Assembly (NCBI RefSeq): GCF_021277265.1
Contig: NZ_JAJSOH010000047.1
Location: 1-38,070, forward strand
Direction of reading: 5' to 3'
Source of the DNA: Kineosporia rhizophila
GTDB lineage: Bacteria; Actinomycetota; Actinomycetes; Actinomycetales; Kineosporiaceae
Length of the DNA: 38,070 nucleotides
This document shows positions 1 to 8,986 of this stretch, in pieces (the stretch's first letter is position 1; every line of letters starts with the position of its first letter). The notes beneath the pieces are model-generated. The model did no database searches. It was not told the DNA's origin and was given only the letters and a program-made list of their open reading frames with translations. The position numbers were made by a program, and so were the translations under genes.

Positions 1-945
1 TCAGTAGTAGTAGGGGTAGGGGCTCCAGTCCGGTTCACGCTTCTGCAGGAAGGCGTCCCGGCCCTCGACCGCCTCGTCGGTCATGTACGCCAGCCGGGTC
101 GCCTCCCCGGCGAACACCTGCTGCCCCATCAGCCCGTCGTCGGTCAGGTTGAAGGCGAACTTCAGCATCCGCTGCGCGGTCGGGCTCTTGGCGTTGATCG
201 CCGCGGCCATCTCCAGCGCCGCGTTCTCCAGGTCGGCGTGGTCGGCGACCTCGTTCACCGCGCCCATCCGCTGCATGGTCTCGGCGTCGTAGGGGCGGCC
301 GAGGAAGAAGATCTCCCGGGCGAACTTCTGGCCCACCATCTTGGCCAGGTAGGCGGAGCCGTAACCGGCGTCGAACGAGCCCACATCCGCGTCTGTCTGC
401 TTGAAGCGGGCGTGCTGACGGCTGGCCACGGTGAGGTCGCAGACCACGTGCAGGCTGTGCCCGCCCCCGGCGGCCCAGCCGCTGACCACCGCGATCACCA
501 CCTTGGGCATGGTCCGGATCAGTCGCTGCACCTCGAGGATGTGCAGGCGCCCGCCCTCGACCTTGACCCGGGCGTCGTCCACCGTGTCGGCCGTCTCACC
601 CTCGGCGTACTGGTAGCCCGAGCGTCCCCGGATGCGCTGGTCGCCGCCGGAGCAGAAGGCCCAGCCGCCGTCCTTCGGGCTGGGGCCGTTGCCGGTGAGC
701 AGGACCGTGCCCACGTCGGGGGTACGGCGGGCGTGGTCGAGGGCTTGGTAGAGCTCGTCCACGGTGTGCGGACGGAACGCGTTACGCACCTCCGGCCGGT
801 CGAAGGCGATACGCACCGTGCCGCCCGCAGGTCCCGAACGGGTACATCTGTGATAGGTGATGTCGGTAAAGTCGTAATCGGGAACGGGCTCCCACGACTG
901 CGGATCGAAGATCTCGGAAACGGTCTCGCGGCTGGGGGTCGTCAC
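1..945 (-). CDS. menB: 1,4-dihydroxy-2-naphthoyl-CoA synthase
   Basis: The product (314 residues) is a crotonase-fold enzyme that cyclises o-succinylbenzoyl-CoA to 1,4-dihydroxy-2-naphthoyl-CoA, closing the second ring of the menaquinone head group. Visible family marks are the oxyanion-hole stretch AFCSGGDQ, the glycine-rich VSGWAAGGGHSLH, the TDADVGSFDAGYGS segment and the C-terminal PYPYYY. Length equals that of mycobacterial MenB (314, from memory). The start is GTG at 945; the stop is the first three bases of the window, so the gene is complete. It diverges from the GAP1-like gene at 1025 with only 79 bases between, which must hold both start regions. menE or other men genes may lie beyond the left edge, but this is not visible. 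Confidence 0.96.
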   Translation of the reverse strand: MTTPSRETVSEIFDPQSWEPVPDYDFTDITYHRCTRSGPAGGTVRIAFDRPEVRNAFRPHTVDELYQALDHARRTPDVGTVLLTGNGPSPKDGGWAFCSGGDQRIRGRSGYQYAEGETADTVDDARVKVEGGRLHILEVQRLIRTMPKVVIAVVSGWAAGGGHSLHVVCDLTVASRQHARFKQTDADVGSFDAGYGSAYLAKMVGQKFAREIFFLGRPYDAETMQRMGAVNEVADHADLENAALEMAAAINAKSPTAQRMLKFAFNLTDDGLMGQQVFAGEATRLAYMTDEAVEGRDAFLQKREPDWSPYPYYY

Positions 946-1024
946 CCACCCGAGAATAGGCTGGCCGGCCTCGCGAACCGGTCCGCCCCCGCGCAGCGAG
1001 CCCCAGGGCGGGGGTGGTGATCAG

Positions 1025-4000
1025 GTGCTCCGCGAACCACGGATGAGGTTCAGCCTCCGTGGGCACGACGCGGTCTGGTACTACCAGGACCGCACGCACA
1101 GCCATGTCCTGGTCGACCCCGACGCCCTGGGCCGCTCGCAGACCCCGGGCTTCGTCCGGCCGGTCGAGCTGTGGGGGGCCCGGCAGTGGCTGCAGCCGCC
1201 GAACGCGCCGGTGGTTCGCTACGCCCAGCTGTTCGGTTCACTGGTCGCCCTGGAGGACGACGGCGAACCGGCCCCGCTGCCCGGCGGGCACGTGGTCGAC
1301 CGGGCGCACGTGGTCGACTTCGTGGGCGGGCCGAACTTCCAGCTCGGCGCCCTGGGCCTGCTGATGGACGCGGTGGCGGCGGCGGTCGCGGGCGGCCCCC
1401 CGGTGGTGCTGGTGGCCCCGAACGTGAAGGCCGGGGTGCGCTGGATCGGGCTGGTGAGCTTCCTCATGCCGCCCCCGGTCAGCCTGCGCATCTCCTTCTC
1501 CAGCTACGAGCGGCTCACCGACGTGCTGGCCCGGGCCGAGGCCGAGGCCGGCGGCGAGGGCGACCTGATCTCGGCGGCGCTGCAGGAGGACGACCCCGAG
1601 GGCTGGCGCACCCCGGTGGTCAGCGTCATCGTCGAGTCCGACCTCGACTCGGCCCTCACCCTGCCGCGCGGCCGGCACCTGCCGGTGGTGATCGTCGATC
1701 CGCGGGTCGAGGCCACGCTGGTCGCCTCCGGCGGACCGGCCCACCGCCGCACCCATCTCGGCCAGAGCGTGCGGGTCACCGACTGGTCCCGGCTGGCCCT
1801 CGACGCGGTCTGCGAGGAACCCGGCGCCCTGGAGCGATGCCTGCGCCGGCTCGACGAGATCAGCCTGGCCACCCCGCCCACCGGCGGTCCGCGGGGAGAC
1901 TGGTGGCCGGGCGGCAGCCGGGCCCCGGGCGAGGTGAGCCCCGACGTGCAGGGGGCGGCCTGGTTCCTGGCCGCAGCGGTCGCGCTCACCCCCGGTCTGC
2001 CGTTGGCCCTGCCCACGGCGACCCGGATCATCCTGCGCGACACCCCGCTGGGCCTGCAGCTGTCCGACGACCTCGCCGCCGCGCTCGCCTCCCTGGTCGC
2101 GGCCACGGTGGACGACGCCGACCAGGCCTGGAGCCGCCTGGTCGCGGCCCGGGAGTCCGACCCGCCGCGTCCGGCGCTGGTGCAGGCGGCGTTCGAGAGC
2201 TACCTCTACCTGGCCCTGGAAGACGACGGCTGGCTGCTCCGCCAGGCCCCGCCGCTGCCCGACACCATCCGCTTCGACCCGGGCCTGGCCAGCCGGCTGC
2301 GTGCTCCACTGGCCAAACTCACCGACCGGCTGGCCCGCCCGGCCGGGGGCGACGAGGGCGACGTACGGCACGGCGTGCTGCTGCTGCGTGCCATCGACTT
2401 CGCCCATCGCACCGCCCGACTGGTGCACGGGCCGGATCTCGCGGCGGCCGGGCTGGAACTGCTGGCCGACCGCGCCGCCCGGATGCTGGCCTCGCGCGAG
2501 CCGGTGGTGGAGCCGGCCGGCGAGCCTCATGGCCCCGACGAACAGGAAGAGAGGCCGTCGGGCTCGGGCTGGCCGGGCGCGCCGGAGGAGTCCGACGAGT
2601 TCAGGGCGGGCCATGCCCCGGGGGCCTCGCGGGCGTTCGGCGCGTCGGGGGTTCGGCTACCTAGAGACGTCGGTGGCGCCGGAGCGGCGAGCTGGGGTCC
2701 CGCTGGCAGGTCGAGGGCCTCAGGCGCCTCAGGCGCCGGTGAACCAACGGACGTGGGTGGCGGGTTCGGTTCGCAGGGCGCCTCAGGTGTTGGTGGGCCG
2801 GCGGACGCGGGCGGGGAGTTCGGTTCACCGGGTGCTTTGGGCGCTGGTGAGTCGGAAGCGCGCGGTGAGTCCGCGTCGCGGGAGGGCTCGGGTGGCGGCG
2901 GGCAGACGAGCGTGGGCGGCGGGTTCGGTTCGCTGGGTGGGGGTCCGGGCGTCCGTGAACTGAAGGACGTCGGTGGGGCCCCCGCCTCTCAAGGTGCGTC
3001 GGGCAGTGGTGACCCGGGCGCTCGGGCCGCAGAAAGCGTCCGTAAGCCTGTGAACCCGCCGGACGAGCCGGTGGCTGAGGGGGCGTCCCGGGGCTGGTGG
3101 AACATCCGCGGGCCCCGCGGGGCCTGGGGCGGCTTCGCCGCCGGAAAGCCGGCCAACTCCAACGGTGAGGCGAGCGCTGCGGGTGAGACCGACGTCCCTA
3201 GTTCGATCCAGCCCGACGAGGCAGTCGGGCTCGGGGCGCGGATTGCCGAGTTGACCGGTCCGCTCGATCCGGCGGCGTTGTCGCGCTGGATCATCCCCCA
3301 CCTGGCTGAGGCGGGGTACGAGCCGGGCGGCTGGCTGCACTCCGAGGCTCCGGCGGGCGAGCGACTTCCTGCTGCCGTGCTGAATCTCGTGGCCCCCGCG
3401 GTGGATGCCGACCGTCTGGCCCGGCTGCGTCCCGAGGAGCTGGCCGCGGCCGACCAGGGGGCAGGACCGGACCGGGTGATGCTCGAGGTGGCCGTCGCCT
3501 CGGCCCTCGGCCGTATCTCCGGCGATCCGCGTTTGCGGGGTCCGGCGATACGGCACATGCTGCGGATGGCCGTGGACGCCAATCCCGACGCAGATCCAGA
3601 ACCGCTGGTGGCGGCCATCTTCGGCCGGCTGACGGCCGGGGCGCCGTGGAGCGCCTCGCTGCTGCTGCAGATCACCGAGCCCGCCCCCGAGAAGCTGGCG
3701 CCGCACCTGGTGCCGGTCGCTCTGCGGCACCTCGGAGACTGGCTCGACGACGTGGACAGCGCCCGGCTGGCCGCCGCACTGCTCAAGCGCATCGACTTCC
3801 TGCCGCTGCGCGACGCGGAGGGGCGCGAGCGGCCGCGCCGGGCGGGGGTGACCGACGCCCAGGCCCAGTTGCTCAACCTGCTGGCCATCACCGGGCCCGG
3901 CTGGCCGGAGCAGGACGACGGCCTGCACCGGCGGGCCGCCGAGCTGCTGATGTTCGCCGACCGGGCGTGGCCGGGGCTGAGCAACACCGAGCGTCGGCTG

Positions 4001-4864
4001 ATCGCCCCGCGGGTCACGGTGGCGGCGTTCACCGTGGCCATCGCGGCCGAGCCGGCGCAGCGGGACACCGTGCTGCGTTCGCGGCTGCCCGTGGTCCCGG
4101 TGGGCAGTGCCTGGCGCGAGGCCGTCCCGCTGGGACTGGAGGCCGCGCTGCCGCTGGTCGGCGGGATGCTGCGGCAGAACAAGCACCGACTGGCGGGCGA
4201 GGTGGTGATCGCTTCCACCCGGGCGATGCTGCGCCCAGGGGAGCTGTCGCCTCAGGCCCTTCCCGACACCGGCGCCGACGTACCCCGGCTCCCCGCGCTG
4301 CCGGTCGGGCCGGTGCTGCGGCGGTTGGTCGAGTCGGAGAGCACGTTCCCGGCGGATCCGTTCGGGGTCGCGGCGAGTCCGGCTGCGGGGGATCCGGCGG
4401 CGCGGCTCGCGGGGCATCTGGCCGCGCTGGTAGAGGCCGAGATCCGGGCGGCGCTGGGGCCGGTCGACCGCAGGGGGCTGCGCGAGTTCTGGGAGCAGGC
4501 GCTGCCTGGCGCCGAGCTGGCGGCCGACCCGTTCCCGCTGGCCGCCGACGAGCCGGAGGTGGTGGGTGAGGAGCGGGATCTGCGCACCCGGCTGCGGGCC
4601 TTCGGTGGATACCTCGGCTCGTCCTCCCGGCCTGCTCAGCAGCCGGAACTGCCCTCGGCGCCGACGCCGGTCCGAACCCCTCCGCACGGGCTCGCGCCGG
4701 AGGAGGGGGCCGCGGCCGAGCGGGTGATCGAGGGCGAAGTGGTCCAGGAGGACGAGGGCAGCGCCCGGGCCGATGCCGAGCTCCGCCGGCCGCGCGGGGC
4801 TCAGCGGGCGGTGAACCGGCCGGGCTGGCAGACCTGGCTGCGCTCGGTCCTGCGCCGCGACTGA
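1025..4864 (+). CDS. large protein resembling GTPase-associated protein 1 (GAP1)
   Basis: 1279 residues, no signal peptide and no obvious membrane segment. Residues 1-170 carry two stretches that I recall from actinobacterial GAP1 proteins of NTP-dependent conflict systems: HSHVLVDP followed by PVELWGARQW, and RWIGLVSFLMPPP followed by RISFSSYERL. In the proteins I recall, roughly 90-100 further residues precede the first of these, so this N-terminus looks short. Residues about 500-700 are a Gly/Ser/Ala/Pro-rich linker with degenerate repeats; residues about 730-1165 are a helical Ala/Leu-rich domain; the tail is charged. The GTG at 1025 is preceded by a GGGGGTGG ribosome-site-like run about 7 bases away; an ATG at 1043 is an alternative. 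No GTPase or effector gene is adjacent: menB is upstream (opposite strand) and menD follows after 59 bases. The family assignment is from memory of motifs; function is unknown. Confidence 0.5.
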   Translation: MLREPRMRFSLRGHDAVWYYQDRTHSHVLVDPDALGRSQTPGFVRPVELWGARQWLQPPNAPVVRYAQLFGSLVALEDDGEPAPLPGGHVVDRAHVVDFVGGPNFQLGALGLLMDAVAAAVAGGPPVVLVAPNVKAGVRWIGLVSFLMPPPVSLRISFSSYERLTDVLARAEAEAGGEGDLISAALQEDDPEGWRTPVVSVIVESDLDSALTLPRGRHLPVVIVDPRVEATLVASGGPAHRRTHLGQSVRVTDWSRLALDAVCEEPGALERCLRRLDEISLATPPTGGPRGDWWPGGSRAPGEVSPDVQGAAWFLAAAVALTPGLPLALPTATRIILRDTPLGLQLSDDLAAALASLVAATVDDADQAWSRLVAARESDPPRPALVQAAFESYLYLALEDDGWLLRQAPPLPDTIRFDPGLASRLRAPLAKLTDRLARPAGGDEGDVRHGVLLLRAIDFAHRTARLVHGPDLAAAGLELLADRAARMLASREPVVEPAGEPHGPDEQEERPSGSGWPGAPEESDEFRAGHAPGASRAFGASGVRLPRDVGGAGAASWGPAGRSRASGASGAGEPTDVGGGFGSQGASGVGGPADAGGEFGSPGALGAGESEARGESASREGSGGGGQTSVGGGFGSLGGGPGVRELKDVGGAPASQGASGSGDPGARAAESVRKPVNPPDEPVAEGASRGWWNIRGPRGAWGGFAAGKPANSNGEASAAGETDVPSSIQPDEAVGLGARIAELTGPLDPAALSRWIIPHLAEAGYEPGGWLHSEAPAGERLPAAVLNLVAPAVDADRLARLRPEELAAADQGAGPDRVMLEVAVASALGRISGDPRLRGPAIRHMLRMAVDANPDADPEPLVAAIFGRLTAGAPWSASLLLQITEPAPEKLAPHLVPVALRHLGDWLDDVDSARLAAALLKRIDFLPLRDAEGRERPRRAGVTDAQAQLLNLLAITGPGWPEQDDGLHRRAAELLMFADRAWPGLSNTERRLIAPRVTVAAFTVAIAAEPAQRDTVLRSRLPVVPVGSAWREAVPLGLEAALPLVGGMLRQNKHRLAGEVVIASTRAMLRPGELSPQALPDTGADVPRLPALPVGPVLRRLVESESTFPADPFGVAASPAAGDPAARLAGHLAALVEAEIRAALGPVDRRGLREFWEQALPGAELAADPFPLAADEPEVVGEERDLRTRLRAFGGYLGSSSRPAQQPELPSAPTPVRTPPHGLAPEEGAAAERVIEGEVVQEDEGSARADAELRRPRGAQRAVNRPGWQTWLRSVLRRD
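2639..3030 (+). repeat. in-frame degenerate repeats encoding a Gly-rich linker
   Basis: Inside the GAP1-like gene, about residues 539-668 repeat a unit of roughly 18 residues of the form G-A-S-G-x-x-x-P-x-D-V-G-G-x-F-G-S-x. Recognisable copies start GASGVRLPRDVGG, GASGAGEPTDVGG, GASGVGGPADAGG, and further decayed ones contain TSVGGGFGSL and LKDVGGAP. The DNA here has more T and G at third positions than the flanking domains, which favour C. It probably encodes a flexible linker that has expanded by repeat copying. Confidence 0.65.
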
Positions 4865-4923
4865 ACGGGCCTCGCCGCGCCGCCGGTCGAGCGCCCTGGG
4901 ACCATGGGACACGTGATTGCCCG

Positions 4924-6606
4924 GTGAACCCGTCGACTGCTCTGGCCACCGTCCTGGTCGATGCTCTGGCCCGGCTCGGCGTACGCCACGTCGTGCTCTG
5001 CCCGGGCAGCCGTTCCGCGCCGCTGGCTTACGCCCTGGCCGAGGCCGCCGACGCCGGCCGGATCGAGCTGCACGTGCGCATCGACGAGCGCACCGCGGCC
5101 TTCCTCGCCCTGGGGCTGTCCCGCGGCGACGACCAGCACGCCCCCGCCGCGGTGGTGACCACTTCGGGCACGGCGGTGGCCAATCTGCATCCCGCGGTGC
5201 TCGAGGCCGCCCACTCCGGGGTTCCCCTGCTGGTTCTCTCCGCCGACCGCCCGCACGAACTGCGGGGCACCGGAGCCAGCCAGACCACCGACCAGGTGAA
5301 GATCTTCGGTTCGGCAGTGCGCTGGTTCGGCGAGATCCCGGCCCCCACCGCCTACGCAGAGGGGCAGATCGCAGGCTGGCGCAACGTCCTCGCCCGGGCC
5401 GTGGCGGCGGCCCGGGGTCAGGTCGGGCGCCAGCCCGGGCCGGTGCAACTGAACATCGGCTTCACCGAGCCGCTCACCCCGGACGACGAGCCCGCTCTCG
5501 CCCAAGGCGACCCCGACGCCGGCCTCACCCGGATCGCTGTAGCTGCCCAGCCTCGTCCGGTTCTGATCGAAAGTGGCCCCCGAACCGTCGTTCTCGCAGG
5601 CGACGGGGCCGGTGCCGAAGCGGCCGAGCTGGCCGAGAAGGCGCGCTGGCCGCTGCTGGCCGAGCCCTCGTCCGGAGTGCGGCAGTCGGGCACGGTCGCG
5701 CCCTACCGCTTGCTGCTCGGTGGTGAGCTGGGCGAGAAGATCGAGCGGGTGGTGGTTTTCGGGCGCCCGACGTTGTCCCGGCCGGTCACGCAGCTGCTGT
5801 CGCGCGGCAGTGCCGAGGTGATCGTGGTCTCGCCCCGGCCGGACTGGACCGATGCCGGGCGTAAGGCCGCGCTGGTGGTGCCCGCGGTGGCGGTCGCCGA
5901 AGGTCATGAGCCGGACGAGTCCTGGCTCTCCGAGTGGATTTCCGCGGGCAAGTCGGCTACCGCGGCGGTGGACTCGGTGCTGGACGAGGAGCTTCGCGAG
6001 GGCCGCGTCACCGGGCCGTTCGTGGCCCGTGAGCTCTCGGCCGTCACCCGTCCCGGCGAGCTCCTGGTCTGCGGGGCCAGTAATCCGATCCGCGATCTCG
6101 ACCTGGTGGCGCGGATCCCGGTGGGCGCGGAAATCCTTGCCAACCGCGGACTTGCGGGGATCGACGGGACGATCTCGACGGCGATCGGGGCGGCCCTGGC
6201 CAGTGCCCGTCGCACCCGGCTGCTGGTCGGGGACCTCACCTTCCTGCACGATGCGGGCGCATTGTCGCTGGGGGCGGGGGAGCGGCGGCCCGATCTGCAG
6301 ATCGTGGTGGTGGACGACAACGGCGGTGGCATCTTCGCCACCCTCGAGCACGGCGCCCGGGCCGAGGCGGGTGAGCGTCAGTTGCGTCATTATGAGCGGG
6401 TTTTCGGCACGGCCCAGCAGGTCGAACTAGAGACGTTGGTGCGCGCCTACGGGGTTTCGTACACGCGGGTGCGGGGCGGGGACGAACTGCGTGCGGCCCT
6501 CGCGGCGCCGTTCTCGGGGATCTCGGTGCTGCACGTCCCGATCGACCGCACCCGGCACCGCGAACTGGCCCAGAAGCTGCGTCAGGCCGTACAGGCCCAG
6601 GCCTAG
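4924..6606 (+). CDS. menD: SHCHC-forming enzyme MenD (SEPHCHC synthase)
   Basis: A 560-residue thiamine-diphosphate enzyme that adds decarboxylated 2-oxoglutarate to isochorismate, the first committed step of classical menaquinone synthesis. Family marks: LCPGSRSAPLAYAL near residue 20, RIDERTAAFLALGLSRG near 55, TTSGTAVANLHPAVLEA near 80, and SADRPHELRGTGASQTTDQ near 110. The C-terminal cofactor half has GDLTFLHDAGAL followed by VVVDDNGGGIF, the Mg/ThDP motif of the family. The start is GTG at 4924, 59 bases after the GAP1-like gene, so the two may be cotranscribed. Its stop codon overlaps that of convergent menF within a CTAG. Length is normal for the family. Confidence 0.96.
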   Translation: MNPSTALATVLVDALARLGVRHVVLCPGSRSAPLAYALAEAADAGRIELHVRIDERTAAFLALGLSRGDDQHAPAAVVTTSGTAVANLHPAVLEAAHSGVPLLVLSADRPHELRGTGASQTTDQVKIFGSAVRWFGEIPAPTAYAEGQIAGWRNVLARAVAAARGQVGRQPGPVQLNIGFTEPLTPDDEPALAQGDPDAGLTRIAVAAQPRPVLIESGPRTVVLAGDGAGAEAAELAEKARWPLLAEPSSGVRQSGTVAPYRLLLGGELGEKIERVVVFGRPTLSRPVTQLLSRGSAEVIVVSPRPDWTDAGRKAALVVPAVAVAEGHEPDESWLSEWISAGKSATAAVDSVLDEELREGRVTGPFVARELSAVTRPGELLVCGASNPIRDLDLVARIPVGAEILANRGLAGIDGTISTAIGAALASARRTRLLVGDLTFLHDAGALSLGAGERRPDLQIVVVDDNGGGIFATLEHGARAEAGERQLRHYERVFGTAQQVELETLVRAYGVSYTRVRGGDELRAALAAPFSGISVLHVPIDRTRHRELAQKLRQAVQAQA

Positions 6607-7862
6607 CGGCTCAGGGCGCCCTTGATCGGCAGCAGCTTGGCCTCGGACTCGGCCAGTTCGGCGTCCGGGTCCGAGCCCGCCACGATGCCGCAGCCGGCGA
6701 AGAGCCGGAAGCGGCGCGGGTCTTCCGGGTCGAACTGGGCGCTGCGCAGGGCGATTCCCCACTCGCCGTCGCCCGCCGCGTCCACCCAGCCCACCGGCCC
6801 GGCGTAACGACCCCGGTCCATCCCCTCCACGGCCTCGATCAGGTCGGCGGCCGAGGCGGTGGGGGTGCCGCAGACCGCGGCCGAGGGGTGCAGGGCGGCG
6901 GCCAGGTCGAGCGAGGTGGCGCCGTCGGCCAGCACCCCGGTGACGTCGGTGGCCAGGTGCATGACGTTGGGCAGGTGCAGCACGAAGGGGGAGTCGGGCA
7001 CGTTGGTCGTGGTGCAGTGCGGGGCCAGAGCCTCGGCCACCGAGCGCACGGCGTACTCGTGCTCCTCCAGGTCCTTGCTGGAACGGGCCAGCGAGGCGGC
7101 CAGGGCCAGGTCCTGCTCGTCGTTCTGGGTGCGCCGGATCGTGCCGGCCAGCACCCGCGAGGTGACCAGACCGCGTTCCAGCTTGACCAGCATCTCCGGG
7201 GTGGCGCCGAGCAGGCCGTCCACGCTGAACGTCCAGCAGTTGGGGTAGTCGCGGGCCAGTCGGGCGAGCACGTCGCGCGGGTCCACGTCCTGGGCGGTGC
7301 GGGCCACCACGTCGCGGGCCAGCACCACCTTCTCCACCTGACCGGCCTCGATCCGGTCGATCACCTCGGCGACCGCGGCCCGCCAGTCCTGCGGGTCCCG
7401 CGCCCCCGGGGTGAACTCGGTGCCTTCGGGCGAGACCGGCTCCCGCTCGTGCCGGGTGAGCCGGACCGGGGCCGGGATCGCGCCGCCAGCCGTGATCGTG
7501 GTGAGCCACCAGGTGCCGGCCCGGTGCCCGACCACCACTTCGGGCACGATCAGCACACCGCCGGCCGGGGAGGCGGGGGAGAAGGCGAAGGAGCCGAAGG
7601 CGACCGGGCCGGTGCCCGGCAGCCGCACCTCGTCGCGGACCACCGAGCGCTGCGCCATGTCGGCCCAGGTGCGCCGGGCCGAGGTGAACCGGGACGCTCC
7701 CGCACCGTCCACCCGCATCGCCTCGCCCCAGCCGACCAGGCCCTCACCCCGGCGCAGCCAGACCGGACCCGGGCCCGGCGGCAGCAGTTCGAGCAGGGGG
7801 CCGGGGTCGGAGATCGCCACGGTGCGGGCGATGAGGGGAGCCAGGGCAGGAGCAGTGGTCAT
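6603..7862 (-). CDS. menF: isochorismate synthase
   Basis: A 419-residue chorismate-utilising enzyme that isomerises chorismate to isochorismate, the substrate of MenD encoded by its convergent neighbour. Visible marks are EKVVLARD (the lysine is the usual catalytic base), TPEMLVKLERG, AGTIRRTQND, SSKDLEEHEYAVRSV, LHPSAAVCGTPTASA and the C-terminal LFAGCGIVAGSDPDAELAESEAK. The reading frame is open for 43 more codons upstream to a start at 7991, but the ATG at 7862 (MTTAPALAP) is chosen because family similarity begins there and the upstream stretch is low-complexity. No strong ribosome site precedes it. EntC/DhbC of siderophore pathways are the same fold; the menD and menG neighbours favour the menaquinone role. 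Confidence 0.93.
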   Translation of the reverse strand: MTTAPALAPLIARTVAISDPGPLLELLPPGPGPVWLRRGEGLVGWGEAMRVDGAGASRFTSARRTWADMAQRSVVRDEVRLPGTGPVAFGSFAFSPASPAGGVLIVPEVVVGHRAGTWWLTTITAGGAIPAPVRLTRHEREPVSPEGTEFTPGARDPQDWRAAVAEVIDRIEAGQVEKVVLARDVVARTAQDVDPRDVLARLARDYPNCWTFSVDGLLGATPEMLVKLERGLVTSRVLAGTIRRTQNDEQDLALAASLARSSKDLEEHEYAVRSVAEALAPHCTTTNVPDSPFVLHLPNVMHLATDVTGVLADGATSLDLAAALHPSAAVCGTPTASAADLIEAVEGMDRGRYAGPVGWVDAAGDGEWGIALRSAQFDPEDPRRFRLFAGCGIVAGSDPDAELAESEAKLLPIKGALSR

Positions 7863-8065
7863 GATGACTTCAAGATTAGGAGCGCTCCGGCCGGGCCCCG
7901 CTGCGGGGTCGGTCACCCTCGGCCGCCCGAACTCCCCCGAACGGGCAAAAGGCCAGGTGAACCCCGGCTCCGATGGGGGCGACGGGCCCACTGTGAACTA
8001 GGGCACCCCTCACCCGAACGGGCCGCTGGAGGAGACGCGCAGCATCCCCGTGGGAGCATCAGGGC
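7863..8065. other. divergent menF/menG intergenic region
   Basis: These 203 bases separate the starts of menF (-) and menG (+) and so must hold both promoters. I see no convincing -35/-10 pair. A TGTGAA half-site near 7991 resembles half of a Rex operator, but no second arm follows, so it is not called as a site. Confidence 0.5.
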
Positions 8066-8755
8066 ATGTCCCGCGCTGGTCTGGAGAAGACGCCACACGA
8101 GGTGGCGAGCATGTTCGACGGTGTCGCTGCTCGCTACGACCTGACCAACACCGTGCTGGCGATGCGCCAGGACGTCCGCTGGCGGAAGCTGGTGGCCGAG
8201 GCCCTGGACCTGAGGGCCGGGCAGACCGTGCTCGACCTGGCGGCCGGCACCGGCACCTCCAGCGAGCCCTTCGCCGACGCCGGTGTGCACACCGTGCCCT
8301 GCGACTTCTCGCTGGGCATGCTCAAGGTGGGCAACCGGCGCCGCCCCGACCTGCCCTTCGTGGCCGGTGACGCCACCCGCCTGCCCTTCGCCGACGCCTC
8401 CTTCGACGCCGTGACGATCTCGTTCGGGCTGCGCAACGTGGTCGACGTGGAGGCGGCGCTGGCCGAGATGCGCCGGGTGACCAAGCCCGGCGGCAAGCTC
8501 GTGGTCTGCGAGTTCTCCCACCCCACGTGGGCCCCCTGGCGGGTCGTCTACACCGAGTACCTGATGCGGGCGCTGCCCTCGGTGGCCCGCGTGGTCAGCT
8601 CGAACCCGGATGCCTACGTGTACCTCGCCGAGTCGATCCGGGCCTGGCCGGACCAGCGGGGTCTGGCTGCGAAGCTGCGGCAGGCGGGCTGGACCGACGT
8701 GGCCCACCGCAACCTCTCCGGCGGGATCGTGGCGCTGCACCGCGCCTTCCGCTGA
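8066..8755 (+). CDS. menG: demethylmenaquinone methyltransferase
   Basis: A 229-residue SAM-dependent methyltransferase of the UbiE/MenG family that methylates demethylmenaquinone to menaquinone, the last step of the pathway. The N-terminal VASMFDGVAARYDLTN and MRQDVRWRK, the SAM-binding LDLAAGTGTSS near residue 57, FSLGMLKVG, and the family signature TISFGLRNVVDVEAALAEM followed by RVTKPGGKLVVCEFS are all present. The start ATG at 8066 is followed at 8099 by the conserved region, so no longer start is needed. It lies alone on its transcript between menF (divergent) and a strong terminator, and is followed by the nuo regulatory region. Confidence 0.95.
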   Translation: MSRAGLEKTPHEVASMFDGVAARYDLTNTVLAMRQDVRWRKLVAEALDLRAGQTVLDLAAGTGTSSEPFADAGVHTVPCDFSLGMLKVGNRRRPDLPFVAGDATRLPFADASFDAVTISFGLRNVVDVEAALAEMRRVTKPGGKLVVCEFSHPTWAPWRVVYTEYLMRALPSVARVVSSNPDAYVYLAESIRAWPDQRGLAAKLRQAGWTDVAHRNLSGGIVALHRAFR

Positions 8756-8773
8756 CCCCCTGCTCAGACCTAC

Positions 8774-8812
8774 GAGCGCCCCCGGCCGACCGGCCGGGGG
8801 CGCTCCTGCTTT
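8774..8812 (+). terminator. terminator of menG
   Basis: A perfect 15-base stem, GAGCGCCCCCGGCCG (8774-8788) pairing with 8791-8805 around a two-base turn, begins 19 bases after the menG stop and is followed by CTGCTTTGCC. The T tract is weak, as is common in high-GC actinobacteria. Confidence 0.85.
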
Positions 8813-8916
8813 GCCGCTGCGACAAATCAGAGAAGTATTGGAAATGGCAAGGGTCTGGCTCGACATTCAGCATTTAGTCGCCGAACGGTCATTGAGCTCT
8901 TCAGGCCGTCGAATAG

Positions 8917-8929
8917 CGTCGATTCGACG
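8917..8929. promoter_or_regulatory. 13-base palindrome
   Basis: CGTCGATTCGACG is a perfect palindrome around a central T. A further GTCGAA at 8908 repeats one arm. It could be a protein-binding site, but no regulator is assigned. Confidence 0.3.
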
Positions 8930-8952
8930 AAATGCTGGCATGCATGACTCGT

Positions 8953-8965
8953 CCCCCATTGGGGG
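8953..8965. promoter_or_regulatory. 13-base palindrome
   Basis: CCCCCATTGGGGG is a perfect palindrome around a central T, 23 bases after the preceding one. Function unknown. Confidence 0.25.
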
Positions 8966-8986
8966 CGGGTGCCGAAACCGCGACGG

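Noticed and set aside
238..1020. Plus-strand 260-residue frame that could supply the missing N-terminus of the GAP1-like protein
   Set aside because: It lies in a different frame, is antisense to menB and has the composition of a shadow frame.
7988..8010. Possible Rex half-site TGTGAA between menF and menG
   Set aside because: Only one arm is present; the expected TTCACA is missing at the right spacing.
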